Source of the DNA: Pleomorphochaeta sp963678575 | Lineage (GTDB): Bacteria; Spirochaetota; Spirochaetia; Sphaerochaetales; Sphaerochaetaceae | Length of the DNA stretch: 64,000 nucleotides | NCBI GenBank assembly: GCA_963678575.2 | Contig: CAXXHV010000001.1 | Span: forward strand, 558,001 to 622,000 | Direction: 5' to 3' | Shown here: positions 45,241 through 54,178 of the stretch, piece by piece | Layout of the letters: each line of letters starts with the position of its first letter | Position numbering within the stretch: the stretch's first letter is position 1 | Position numbers and translations under genes: made by a program | The notes under the pieces: model-generated | What the model was told of the DNA's origin: nothing | The model's input: only the letters and a program-made list of their open reading frames with translations | The model's database searches: none

Positions 45241-46209
45241 ATGAGAGGAAATTTTTATATAAAGAAAAGGATAAAGTTATTTCTTTTTTAATATGGAGTT
45301 TAGCTTTCATATTAGTTAGTACAACTTGTAAAACAAATAATAACCTTGAACTTTCATGTTTTCTATCAAAGTAAATAGAAGAAAATCGTACATTAATAGT
45401 TGCACATAGAGGATAGGCTGAAATAGCACTGAAAATACTATTAGTGCTTTTGAAGCTGCATTAAATGCCGGAGTAAAAGCTTGTTATAGATTAGTAGTGA
45501 TGGGTATTAGTAGTGATTCATGATAATTCAGAAGATAGAACGACATAGGTATTAGGTAAAGTTAAACAATTAACTTATGAATATTTATCTTTTTTAGATA
45601 TCGAGAGTTGGAAAGATTCAAAATATAAAGAGGAAAAAATACCTACATTTTTTGAAACACTTACATTTTTACATGATAATAATATGATAGCTGTACTTGA
45701 AATAAAAACTGCAAACATTACAGAAAAAGTTATTAAAATGTTATATGAAACTGAAATGGAAGAAAGTACAATAATAATTAGTTTTTCAAAATCTACTATT
45801 TCAGATGTAATTGAAGCTGATTCTAAAATTCCAGCCCTCTTATTAATTAATAAAAATTCTTGTATTACTGGATCAACTGAAGATAAAGTAAAAGGGATTA
45901 AAAAAGAATTAAAAAAGATAGAGACTAAGAATATAGAATTATATGCTTTTCAACTAGAAAAAATGAACTCTTCTTCCTCCTCATTGGCAAAATCTAATAT
46001 GAAAAATGGTAAAGACCCAGGTAAACTACCTCTTTCTTTGGATGAAGATACTGTAAAAAAAACTCCATGCTGAAGAATATTTAATTAATGCTTGGACTGT
46101 AGATAATGAAGTAAATCTGAAAGATTTAATTAATAATAAAGTTGATATATTAACAACTAACTATTTAGAAAAAGCTATTAATATAAAAAATGAGATACTA
46201 AATTATTAA
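45241..46209 (+). pseudogene. Glycerophosphodiester phosphodiesterase (GlpQ-like lipoprotein) pseudogene
   Basis: Joining frames gives a full-length GDPD: an N-terminal lipoprotein signal (FLIWSLAFILVSTTC), then VAHRG followed by a TAG, the block STENTISAFEAALNAG, VIHDNSEDRTT followed by TAG, KIPTFFETLTFLH, AVLEIKT, and the tail INAWTVDNEVNLKDLI ending at 46209. At least four frameshifts and several in-frame stops break it. The HRG, ENT and HD catalytic motifs are all recognisable, so the inactivation is fairly recent. An intact fragment (45684-46073) is only a piece of this gene. Confidence 0.85.
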
Positions 46210-46402
46210 ACTTTATATAAATACTTATAAATTTGATATTTAATTGAAGAAATATTTTAGTATATAAAATATGAACAAATATATATAATGTGTTTCAAAA
46301 ATTTTATTATTTATAATAAATCGAAATAGAAATGAAAACTTTAATATAGGAAAAAAAATTTCTATATGATAAAATGAAAAAAAATATAATAAGGAAATTT
46401 TA

Positions 46403-47581
46403 TTGATTAATACTTTTTTTTTGAATCAAGATGCTATATCAAAAAAACAATACATTGATTTATTAGAAATCACAGGTTCTTTATCAAATTTATTTGCTGA
46501 AAGTTCTAGTCCTTTTTTATATTATAGAACAATGGAAAATATCTTTTGTAAAGCATTTAATGCTGTTAACCTTGCAAGAGGAGATATTTCAGCTGATGCC
46601 GGAAAGAATGGAGTAGGTATTGGTCTAAAAACATTTTTGCAAAATAATGGGAATACTTTTCAAAAAATTGCTGAATTTAATAAAAATTCTTATTTATTCG
46701 CGGGATTAACAAGTATTGATTTAGTGAAAAAAGTTTCTTTAATGAGGAATGAACGAATTAAAGCAACAATGAGAATTTGTAAGTTATCTGATATGATGTA
46801 TCATATAGTGACAAGAAGTTATAATCGTATGGCAATTTATGAAGAGCATATGGATTTTATAAATATCGATAAATTAAAAATGATTAATGAGAAATCAACA
46901 ACAATTCAATTTAATGATGGGCTGTATGATTATAATTTTAATAAATCAAAAAGTACCCTATTTAAGCGATTTGATACCTCTGATAATAAGAAAATTTTTG
47001 ATTTCCCCGTATCTATATTAGAAGACCCATATGAATTTTTGCTTTCTAAAAATAATTTTAGAAATTTTAAAAATGAACAAAAAATACATAATATTCACAA
47101 TAACGATGATAATATAGAAGACTTTATAGTTTTACCATTATATAGCCCAAAAACTCAAATTGTTGAAAATAAATCAGGACTTAATCAATGGAATGCCAAT
47201 GGCCGTATTCGAAATGAAAACGAAGTTTATATACCTATTCCAGCTTGGATTCATAAATTTAAAAATAAGTTTTTTGAATATAATACTGATGACAAGAAAA
47301 CAGCTCCTTTTAAAGTCCAATTACCTAATGGTGAATTATTAGATATGAAAGTAGCACAACAAGGGGGAAAAGCATTAATGAGTAATCCTAATCGTGATTT
47401 AGGGAAATGGATATTAAGAGATATTTTAGAATTAGAACCTAGAAAAATAGTGACAAAAGAACATCTAGATATTATTGGTATTGATAGTGTAAAACTTACA
47501 AAAACAAAAAATGGAACATTTTTATTGGATTTTCTAAAATCTGGTAGTTTTGAAGAATATAAAAATAAATATATTAAATAA
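46403..47581 (+). CDS. Putative type II restriction endonuclease with C-terminal B3-like DNA-binding domain
   Basis: A 392-aa protein paired with a C5 methyltransferase. The N-terminal part (residues 1-200) contains YYRTMENIFCKAFNA and DISADAGKNGVGIGLKTF, which looks like a PD-(D/E)xK core (Asp, then GLK). The C-terminal part (about 255-380) contains SGLNQWNANGRIRNENEVYI, then PIPAWIHK, VAQQGGKAL and LGKWILRDIL, a pattern seen in the NgoFVII/BfiI C-terminal B3-type DNA-binding domain. It starts with TTG at 46403 behind AAGGAAA. The nuclease role is inferred from motifs and the neighbour; the target site is unknown. Confidence 0.72.
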   Translation: MINTFFLNQDAISKKQYIDLLEITGSLSNLFAESSSPFLYYRTMENIFCKAFNAVNLARGDISADAGKNGVGIGLKTFLQNNGNTFQKIAEFNKNSYLFAGLTSIDLVKKVSLMRNERIKATMRICKLSDMMYHIVTRSYNRMAIYEEHMDFINIDKLKMINEKSTTIQFNDGLYDYNFNKSKSTLFKRFDTSDNKKIFDFPVSILEDPYEFLLSKNNFRNFKNEQKIHNIHNNDDNIEDFIVLPLYSPKTQIVENKSGLNQWNANGRIRNENEVYIPIPAWIHKFKNKFFEYNTDDKKTAPFKVQLPNGELLDMKVAQQGGKALMSNPNRDLGKWILRDILELEPRKIVTKEHLDIIGIDSVKLTKTKNGTFLLDFLKSGSFEEYKNKYIK

Positions 47582-47631
47582 TATAGTCATATAAAGTGCA
47601 TTTATGATATAATTATTTTATTATAAAAAAT

Positions 47632-47653
47632 ATTTTGCGACATGCTGCAAAAT
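47632..47653. promoter_or_regulatory. Inverted repeat just upstream of the methyltransferase gene
   Basis: ATTTTGC (47632-47638) and GCAAAAT (47647-47653) flank GACATGCT. The site lies between a TATAAT (47608-47613) and the AAGGGA ribosome binding site, so a protein bound there could block expression of the methyltransferase gene (autoregulation or control protein). Confidence 0.45.
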
Positions 47654-47665
47654 TAAGGGATTATC

Positions 47666-48628
47666 ATGAATGTAGCTGGTTTTTTTACAGGTGTTGGGGG
47701 GATAGAATTAGGATTTGAACAAGCTGGGTTTAATGTAGTTTGGTCAAATGAAATTGATAAAAAAGCTTCAGAAACTTTTAAAGCAAACTTTTCAAGTAAA
47801 ATAATAGTTGATGATATTCATAATATTAATAGTAAAGATATTCCTAATGTTGATGTAATAGTTGGAGGATTCCCGTGTCAAGCTTTTTCAATTGCTGGGT
47901 ATCAAAAAGGGTTTGAGGATGAACGTGGGGAAATTTTTTTTCAATTAGCAAGAATTATCAGTGACAAGTTACCAAGAATAATTTTTATAGAAAACGTTAA
48001 AAATTTATTAAGTCATGATAATGGTAATACTTATAAAGTTATTAAAGAAACTATTGAAAGTTATGGTTATGAATTAAAAACAAGAGTCTTTAATGCAAGT
48101 GAATATGGTAATATCCCACAAAATAGAGAGAGAATTTATATTATTGGATTTCTTAATCACCAAGATGCAATAAATTTTAGAAGTATTGAGCCAATATCTT
48201 TACATAAAAAAATATCTGATATTGTTGATTATAATATAAAGGTTGATGATAAGTATTATTATACAAAAGAAAAATGCCAATTTTATAATAAACTAAAATA
48301 TTCTATTGTTAATAAAGATACTCTATATCAATGGAGACGAGTTTATGTTAGAGAAAATAAATCAAATTTATGTCCAACATTAACTGCTAATATGGGGACT
48401 GGAGGGCACAATGTCCCTTTGATTTTAACAAAGTATGGAATAAGGAAATTAACGCCTAAAGAATGTTTTATGTTCCAAGGATTTCCTAAAGAGTTTACTT
48501 TGCCTAAAGGAATTGCGCAATGTCATTTATATAAACAAGCTGGTAATTCTGTTGTTGTTCCAGTAATTTATCGACTTGCTAAAGAAATTATTAATTCAAT
48601 AGATAGGACAGAAAATAAGATTTCTTAG
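47666..48628 (+). CDS. C5-cytosine DNA methyltransferase
   Basis: A 320-aa Dcm-type methyltransferase with the motifs in order: I (FFTGVGGIELGFEQAGF), IV with the catalytic Cys (GGFPCQAFSIAG, Cys about 71), VI (FIENVKNLL), VIII (NIPQNRERIYIIGF), IX (SNLCPTLTANMGTGG) and X (AGNSVVVPVIYRLA). The target recognition domain between VIII and IX is short. It modifies a cytosine at an unknown site and protects against the nuclease 84 nt upstream. It is likely co-expressed with the nuclease but also has its own possible promoter. Confidence 0.95.
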   Translation: MNVAGFFTGVGGIELGFEQAGFNVVWSNEIDKKASETFKANFSSKIIVDDIHNINSKDIPNVDVIVGGFPCQAFSIAGYQKGFEDERGEIFFQLARIISDKLPRIIFIENVKNLLSHDNGNTYKVIKETIESYGYELKTRVFNASEYGNIPQNRERIYIIGFLNHQDAINFRSIEPISLHKKISDIVDYNIKVDDKYYYTKEKCQFYNKLKYSIVNKDTLYQWRRVYVRENKSNLCPTLTANMGTGGHNVPLILTKYGIRKLTPKECFMFQGFPKEFTLPKGIAQCHLYKQAGNSVVVPVIYRLAKEIINSIDRTENKIS

Positions 48629-48975
48629 TAAAATGAATATCTTTTTTATTTACATGGCAAAAGAAATAATGATTTATTATATTAGTAGTCAAGTAAGATT
48701 AAATAAAAGGAACATAATTAAGTGATAATTTAGATATATAAAAGTTTATTAATTTTTATCATATTTTATTTTATTATAAATTTGCCTTTGTATAAAACCA
48801 TTTTATTAAATATTATTGAAATCCATTTTATATATAATACTACTAATAATTTGAGTATATAAAAGACCTTTTAAAACTTGTTGTTTTTTTGTTGATGAAT
48901 CTAATAAAAACGAAAAGATATACTTCAAAGATTTTTATTTATTCTTGTAGAATTTTAATTTTAACAAAAAAATTA
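48629..48975. other. AT-rich intergenic region, no gene seen
   Basis: About 350 nt. A 30-codon reading frame at 48633 has no ribosome binding site and was not accepted. No hairpin with a U-run stands out. Confidence 0.55.
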
Positions 48976-49197
48976 TTAATTTATACATTTTCTTATTGCT
49001 ACTTTTATTTCCTTTGAGGCATTATTTTTTACTGTAAATGATTTGTCAATAATATAACCTTCATTTTCATCTTTTTTATTGCTTACAAGACAGTATAATC
49101 CTTTACCATATATATCCGTAGCATAAGTTTTTCCATTAATTATAGTTCTATTAGCTTTTGGGGGAATAATTATTGAATGTTTTAATGATAAGTTCAT
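48976..49197 (-). CDS. Small hypothetical protein, 73 aa
   Basis: I do not recognise this protein. GAGGTAG lies a few bases upstream of the ATG at 49197, which supports translation. The sequence alternates short beta-like segments (HSIIIPPKANRTIINGKTY, GLYCLVSNKK, GYIIDKSFTVK) and ends KVAIRKCIN; no membrane helix or known motif is visible. It stands between the restriction-modification pair and the AIPR operon on the minus strand and could be a minor part of the defence island. The region just upstream contains TGCAAAAAAAAT twice, exactly 100 bp apart (49210 and 49310). Confidence 0.45.
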   Translation of the reverse strand: MNLSLKHSIIIPPKANRTIINGKTYATDIYGKGLYCLVSNKKDENEGYIIDKSFTVKNNASKEIKVAIRKCIN

Positions 49198-49463
49198 AAA
49201 GCTACCTCATGCAAAAAAAATATAACATAAATAACTAAATTATTGAATAGTTGAAATATTTTTTTGGAAATAAGTAAATATGTTTTGTATTTGAAGTATC
49301 TTATAATCCTGCAAAAAAAATTTATTATGGTATAAACCATGTCATAATTATTAATTTTATTTCAAACTTATTTTATTTATGTAAGTTAAAAAGTATATAA
49401 AATATTTTTTAAGTTGTTTTATTATGAAAAATATTTTATTATTTTCCAAATTAAATTTAGTTA

Positions 49464-50237
49464 TCAAACTATTTTCATTGTTTCATTAAATTTTTTTAAA
49501 CAGAACTCATTGTTAATTTCGTTATATCGAATTTTATTTTTTATTAAACAATTTCTATAGAAAGTAACAGACCATTTTGATTTATTATTTAATTTTTTAC
49601 TTTTAGGATATAATTTTTCAAATTGTTTTATATTAGATATCCAAGATTTCACTAGGATTAGCATGGAATCATATATTTCATATACTTCTTTATTTGAAAA
49701 CACAGAAGTATCTTTTTTATCTAAAAAAAAGTTCATTATTTTTAATAATTCTCTCCATTCATTTTCTTTTATTTTATTTGGATTAATTTGTATCCATTCA
49801 AAAAACCTTTTATCTTCAAATATTTTATCGTCTCGGTCTAATAGTGATTGCCATTGTCTCCAAGATAATTTTTTTATTAATGTATAATTAAATTTAGACA
49901 AGATATAGCATTGTTCATAGAATTTTCTTTTTTTTGAAAATTTACCATCAGATCTTGTCCTAGATTCAATCGATGCAATATTTTTAATTTCATCCCAAAA
50001 TAATCTTCTTTCTTTTATAGAAATATTGTGTTTATCTAATAGTTCACCAAGTATTTTGCCTAAAAAATATTTATAGTCTAATGAGTTCCCATAATGGTTT
50101 TTTAAAGTTTGTTCAATATTAGGGATTTCTAATTGAAGTTTTTCTTTAAATTCTGTATATTTTAAGATTTCATTAGAAGTAATAATTCCTTTAAAATATG
50201 ATTTTCCATCGTCAAAAAATTCTACTAAATGTGCCAT
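49464..50237 (-). CDS. Unknown 257-aa protein, third gene of the AIPR-GHKL operon
   Basis: I do not recognise this protein. It is soluble, highly charged and mostly helical, with a few beta-like residues at the start (HLVEFFDDGKSYFKGIITSN), and is rich in Trp-containing helical segments (RRLFWDEIKNIASIESRTR, LSWRQWQSLLDRDDKI, NEWRELLKIMNFFLDKKD). No nuclease or ATPase motif is evident. The ATG directly abuts the stop codon of the GHKL ATPase gene, with GGAGAG upstream, so the two are translated together. The tight coupling suggests that it forms a complex with the ATPase, as adaptor or effector. Confidence 0.7.
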   Translation of the reverse strand: MAHLVEFFDDGKSYFKGIITSNEILKYTEFKEKLQLEIPNIEQTLKNHYGNSLDYKYFLGKILGELLDKHNISIKERRLFWDEIKNIASIESRTRSDGKFSKKRKFYEQCYILSKFNYTLIKKLSWRQWQSLLDRDDKIFEDKRFFEWIQINPNKIKENEWRELLKIMNFFLDKKDTSVFSNKEVYEIYDSMLILVKSWISNIKQFEKLYPKSKKLNNKSKWSVTFYRNCLIKNKIRYNEINNEFCLKKFNETMKIV

Positions 50238-52556
50238 TTAACTCTCCAAACTTTTATAAAATGTATTTTCAACTTTATTTAAAAATGTTTCAACTAAGCA
50301 ATAAGGATCTAGATTATTAATTTCATCAGCCTTTAAGTCAAATACTTGGAATTCTCCTTCTTTTAGATATATTAAAACAAATTGCTTTAACATTTGTTCT
50401 CTACAATACTCATATTGCAAATCTGGATCGTATTTAATTGCAAGATAGGCAGTGTGTCCTACGTTTAGAACAATAGTTCTTTTCATTCCATTTGTATCTA
50501 GCCAAGACCTTCTGTAATCATCTGATTCAATCACACTAGTTATTTCAAAAGAGTTTTCTATTCCGTTTTTTTCATCCTGATTATAGTTTATTTTAAAATA
50601 ATAAGTAGTTATTTTATCCCCTTTTTGATATTCTAAATTATCATCATTTGCAATAAGTTTAGCCCTTAATTCTATGACTCCTTTTTCTAAATATTGATCC
50701 AATATATTTTTATCAAAGTAGATGTGCTCAATGTCAATATAGTCTTCTTCAAAAGGATTAACTATACCATTTTTTTCATATATTGGTTCAATTAATTCAT
50801 TTAATCCATTTCCTTTGTAAAATAAATATATTTTAATTTTATAATTTAATAAGCAATTGAAATTATTTTCTATTCTGTAAACAATATTTGTTAAAAAATC
50901 ATTTGAGTTTACTCTTTTTGAATTTTTGTTTGGAAAAATACAAGAATTTAAAGTAAGTTTTATATTTTCTCGTCTAGTTTGTTCTGAGTCATAATTAAAA
51001 GAAAAAGGAATTACTCTTGAAATTTTCTTTTTTCCTAATTTTTTGTTTATAGTGATCAATATAAGGTTTTCGGTTTCTTCAAAGGCCTGTTTAGAACTTA
51101 CAGTGTAGTCAATATTTAATATTTTAGAGGAGAATTGATTAACAACAATTGTTATGTTTGTGTAAGGTATATTTTGTAATTTATTGTCTTTTTTTACAGT
51201 TTTTATAATACATTCATAAGTATTCTCATTATCAGTGTTGTTAGTAACTTTTATACCAAAATTGATTTTTTCATTTTCATATACTTTAATCGAATTATTT
51301 TTTGGGAAAGTAATATTTTGTAATCTAATTTCAAAAGGGTTTTTTTCTCCGCCGGTACCTAAATTTGAATAGCCTAAATTTACAAATAAATTTTGAAGAT
51401 CAAACGCTATTTTATTTAATTCTGTTTTTAAATTATCATCTTCAAATTTATTTTCTTTTAAGTACCCCCATTTAATTAAATGTTTCTTGACTTCATTTTT
51501 TACAAAATCTTTTAAATTTTGAAATTGAGAAGAGCCTTTTTTACCCTTACTAACACCATAATGTATTTGATCTTCAATTCTAATTAACTCCTCTTCCCAC
51601 TTTCTATCAACTTGAACATATCCCCATAGATTATTTTTTATAGTTTCTGGTATTTTTATATCTTTTAGTTCAATTTCACAAATTTTCATTCCTTTTCGAT
51701 AATATGAAATACCTTTGAAAAGTGGTTTTTCATATTCATTTATAAAAAGTCCAAAATGTTTAATTTTAAATCCAGGTTTATATTCATAAGTTTTATCGGA
51801 AATATAGTTGTGTTTATATTTATTTATTTCAGGGAAATTAACTTTATTATGATTTACATATATACCAGCATTATCTTTCATTCTTTTCATTAAAAGCCAC
51901 CAAGATTCAAGAATATATTTATTAATCTCTCCATTATTAATATTTTGAACAATTTCTTCAATTGGATTCGTAATAATTATTCGTGTTCCGGTTTTAAGTT
52001 TTGGGGTAAATCCTGTTTCTTTTAAAATGAAATCTTTTGCGTTTTGATTTTCATATGCCTTTAATTTCATTTGACCATTATCTACAACATTTGAAATATA
52101 TTTCCCATTTTCAGTTAAAGAATCAAAATAATATTTATGATTCTTTGATGCTGCAGAATACATTATCTTCCCTACACCATATAACCCAGGTCCATTCTGA
52201 GTCTCACTCGAGTTGTGTAAAGAAGAAAATCTTGCTAAACGCCAATCATCATTTAATATTTCATTTTTGAATGCTTTTTGATTTATTTCATTTAGGTCTA
52301 GGTTGGGGCCTGTAAGGCCTACAGTCCCTTCGTCTTCAATTATTAAATAGTTAATATTTTGTATTTTTTGTAAATAAATATCACATTTCCAATTATTATA
52401 TTTATTTGTTTTTGTTGCTCCAATAGCATTTTGAATAATATCCTTTTGAAAACCATCACTTATTTCAACACCTGATTTTATATACAGATTAAGCATATAT
52501 TCTATAGTTTTTTTAAAATTAATTGGCATTTGTATTAAATTTGAATTTTGATCCAT
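50238..52556 (-). CDS. GHKL (Hsp90/MutL/MORC-like) ATPase of a putative defence operon
   Basis: A 772-aa protein whose first 250 residues carry the GHKL fold motifs: an N-box with FQKDIIQNAIGATKTN (about residues 39-55), the Asp/Gly box IEDEGTVGLTGP (about 73-84) and the lid motif GPGLYGVGKIMYSAAS (about 123-138). A transducer-like region follows (about 250-370), then Ig-like beta segments (about 395-660) and a C-terminal block containing GMKRTIVLNVGHTAYLAI (about 685-702). MORC/MutL-type ATPases occur in complex restriction systems. AAGGAG precedes the ATG; the AIPR gene ends 28 nt upstream. It probably clamps or moves on DNA in an ATP-dependent way; this is inference. Confidence 0.8.
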   Translation of the reverse strand: MDQNSNLIQMPINFKKTIEYMLNLYIKSGVEISDGFQKDIIQNAIGATKTNKYNNWKCDIYLQKIQNINYLIIEDEGTVGLTGPNLDLNEINQKAFKNEILNDDWRLARFSSLHNSSETQNGPGLYGVGKIMYSAASKNHKYYFDSLTENGKYISNVVDNGQMKLKAYENQNAKDFILKETGFTPKLKTGTRIIITNPIEEIVQNINNGEINKYILESWWLLMKRMKDNAGIYVNHNKVNFPEINKYKHNYISDKTYEYKPGFKIKHFGLFINEYEKPLFKGISYYRKGMKICEIELKDIKIPETIKNNLWGYVQVDRKWEEELIRIEDQIHYGVSKGKKGSSQFQNLKDFVKNEVKKHLIKWGYLKENKFEDDNLKTELNKIAFDLQNLFVNLGYSNLGTGGEKNPFEIRLQNITFPKNNSIKVYENEKINFGIKVTNNTDNENTYECIIKTVKKDNKLQNIPYTNITIVVNQFSSKILNIDYTVSSKQAFEETENLILITINKKLGKKKISRVIPFSFNYDSEQTRRENIKLTLNSCIFPNKNSKRVNSNDFLTNIVYRIENNFNCLLNYKIKIYLFYKGNGLNELIEPIYEKNGIVNPFEEDYIDIEHIYFDKNILDQYLEKGVIELRAKLIANDDNLEYQKGDKITTYYFKINYNQDEKNGIENSFEITSVIESDDYRRSWLDTNGMKRTIVLNVGHTAYLAIKYDPDLQYEYCREQMLKQFVLIYLKEGEFQVFDLKADEINNLDPYCLVETFLNKVENTFYKSLES

Positions 52557-52584
52557 TTTATAAAACTCCTTTTTTTTCTATATT

Positions 52585-53808
52585 TTAGTTGATAGGGAAT
52601 GAAGTTAGTTTTTTAATTAGTACAGTTTGAAAAAGAGTTTTCCATTGCTGTGCATCTTTACCTACGGCATTTGGGTTATTCCCAGAAGTGCGACTTCTAT
52701 CAATTACTGAATTTACTAGAGAAGGTCCAATTATATCCATCATTTTAAAGGGATCACAAAACCATTTGTATTGATTATCTTTCTCAAATATTAACGCTCG
52801 AAAAGCGCCAAGAACAGGATAAATCAGTCCTTTCGCAGTAAGATAATCAAGATTATATGCATAAAATTTGGATTTTTTTTTATTTTTTGCTTTTTGGTTA
52901 ATAACAACGACACCTTTTACTAATCCATATTTACCATTCGGGGTTGATTCTTTATAGTATTTTCCAATATTTGTTTCCAATTTATCATATAACTTCAAGA
53001 TATCAGTTATGATTGGTAACATTTTTTTGTATGGATTAATTATGTTTGGATTTCCAATTGATGCATCATAGCTTTCAAAATAATTATCTAAGCATTTTTT
53101 ATTAGCACTGTAAGAAATTATTGGGAAACTTTTTTCATTACTTATTGGATATCTATCTATGTTAAACATATTTAATATAGCAAGAATTTCAGTAATTGGG
53201 ATATCGCCATCTTGGTTTTCATGATAACTTATATTGTCTTTAAATGGTTCATGTTCAAAAGATTTTTTTAATAATGAGAATTTATTTTTTAAATCTCCTA
53301 AAGATGTCGTTTTTACTTGTGTTGAAGTATTTCTTGCTTCTGCTAGGTCTTGGAAAAAATCTTCAACTCCTGTTAAAATCTCAATTTTTATAAATTGATT
53401 ACTTTTGGGGTCAAGTAAATCACGATTTTCTAAAATAGTTTTATATGTGTGACCTCCATCGACATTTCCATGTGTTGACAAATCAGTAAAAACTATAGAT
53501 AATTCTTTTGAGTATGGGCTAAATGATGTCGAGTTTGCTGATAGAAGTAGGCCTCTATTTAATAAATAAAAATCATTCTCAGGTCCAAGCAATGATTCTT
53601 TTATTTTTTTAGATACTTTTGTATTTAAATTTTGCTCTCTTGGATTGGTTGTCATAGGAAAGTTATCTGGGATTTCATTAACATTTGCTATTGCTATATA
53701 CATCGCTGGCGCGGTTAAAGTTGGGATTTCTTTTTCAAAAATATAAGGATTTGGAATCTTCTTAAATGATTCAACTTTAAATTTGATTGTTTGAGGTAAT
53801 TTGTCCAT
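52585..53808 (-). CDS. AIPR-family (abortive infection phage resistance) protein
   Basis: A 407-aa protein resembling the AIPR group. The characteristic stretch has FYLLNRGLLLSANSTSF (about residues 80-96) and a Gly-rich motif NVDGGHTYKTILE (about 114-126) where related proteins have NGGQT. It then shows LAEARNTSTQVKTTSL (about 154-169), which matches the R-N-x-Q/T-x-V segment of AIPR and DndB-like families. The family is linked to phage resistance, but its biochemistry is poorly known. AAAGGAG precedes the ATG. First gene of a three-gene minus-strand operon, divergent from a small XRE regulator 112 nt away. Confidence 0.78.
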   Translation of the reverse strand: MDKLPQTIKFKVESFKKIPNPYIFEKEIPTLTAPAMYIAIANVNEIPDNFPMTTNPREQNLNTKVSKKIKESLLGPENDFYLLNRGLLLSANSTSFSPYSKELSIVFTDLSTHGNVDGGHTYKTILENRDLLDPKSNQFIKIEILTGVEDFFQDLAEARNTSTQVKTTSLGDLKNKFSLLKKSFEHEPFKDNISYHENQDGDIPITEILAILNMFNIDRYPISNEKSFPIISYSANKKCLDNYFESYDASIGNPNIINPYKKMLPIITDILKLYDKLETNIGKYYKESTPNGKYGLVKGVVVINQKAKNKKKSKFYAYNLDYLTAKGLIYPVLGAFRALIFEKDNQYKWFCDPFKMMDIIGPSLVNSVIDRSRTSGNNPNAVGKDAQQWKTLFQTVLIKKLTSFPIN

Positions 53809-53835
53809 ATTTTTCTCCTTTTCTTAAAAAATATA

Positions 53836-53846
53836 TCAAGTTTTAA
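53836..53846. promoter_or_regulatory. TCAAGTTTTAA motif, copy 1 (AIPR promoter region)
   Basis: An 11-bp word in the short divergent region between the AIPR operon and the XRE gene. It recurs exactly at 54369-54379 upstream of the Avs-like gene. It may be a shared site for the XRE regulator. Confidence 0.35.
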
Positions 53847-53920
53847 TAATTCTCAACGCCAAATATGACGTATAAAAAAAGTTCTTGAATTTTTATTATT
53901 TTCCTACTAATAATAGTAAT

Positions 53921-54178
53921 ATGAATTCAGTATTTTTTGATAAAGATTTAATTTTTGAAACAAAAAATTTTTTACGGGCTTTTGGTTTAAACTTAAGAAA
54001 GATTAGGGAATCTAATTCGATGTCTCAGGAAGAATTTTCCGAAATCTGTAACATTTCTAGAGCTTATTATGGGAGAATTGAACGAGGAGAGCATTCTCCA
54101 ACTCTAGATATTTGTTTTAGAATAGCGAATGCAATGCAACTTTCTGTTTCAGATTTATTTTTTGATTTGCCAGAATAA
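53921..54178 (+). CDS. Small XRE-family (Cro/C1-type) regulator
   Basis: An 85-aa HTH_XRE protein. The helix-turn-helix reads MSQEEFSEICNISRAYYGRI (about residues 34-53), followed by ERGEHSPTLDICFRIANAM, the classic pattern. ATG 53921 is taken as start; an in-frame TTG at 53885 would add 12 residues, and neither has a good ribosome binding site. Its size and divergent position fit a controller protein that balances expression of the AIPR-GHKL operon, as C-proteins do for restriction-modification systems. Confidence 0.88.
   Translation: MNSVFFDKDLIFETKNFLRAFGLNLRKIRESNSMSQEEFSEICNISRAYYGRIERGEHSPTLDICFRIANAMQLSVSDLFFDLPE

Noticed and set aside
45684..46073. A separate 129-aa protein
   Set aside because: It is the middle piece of the GDPD pseudogene; flanking frames continue the same protein.
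48633..48725. 30-codon frame after the methyltransferase
   Set aside because: No ribosome binding site, promoter or recognisable composition.
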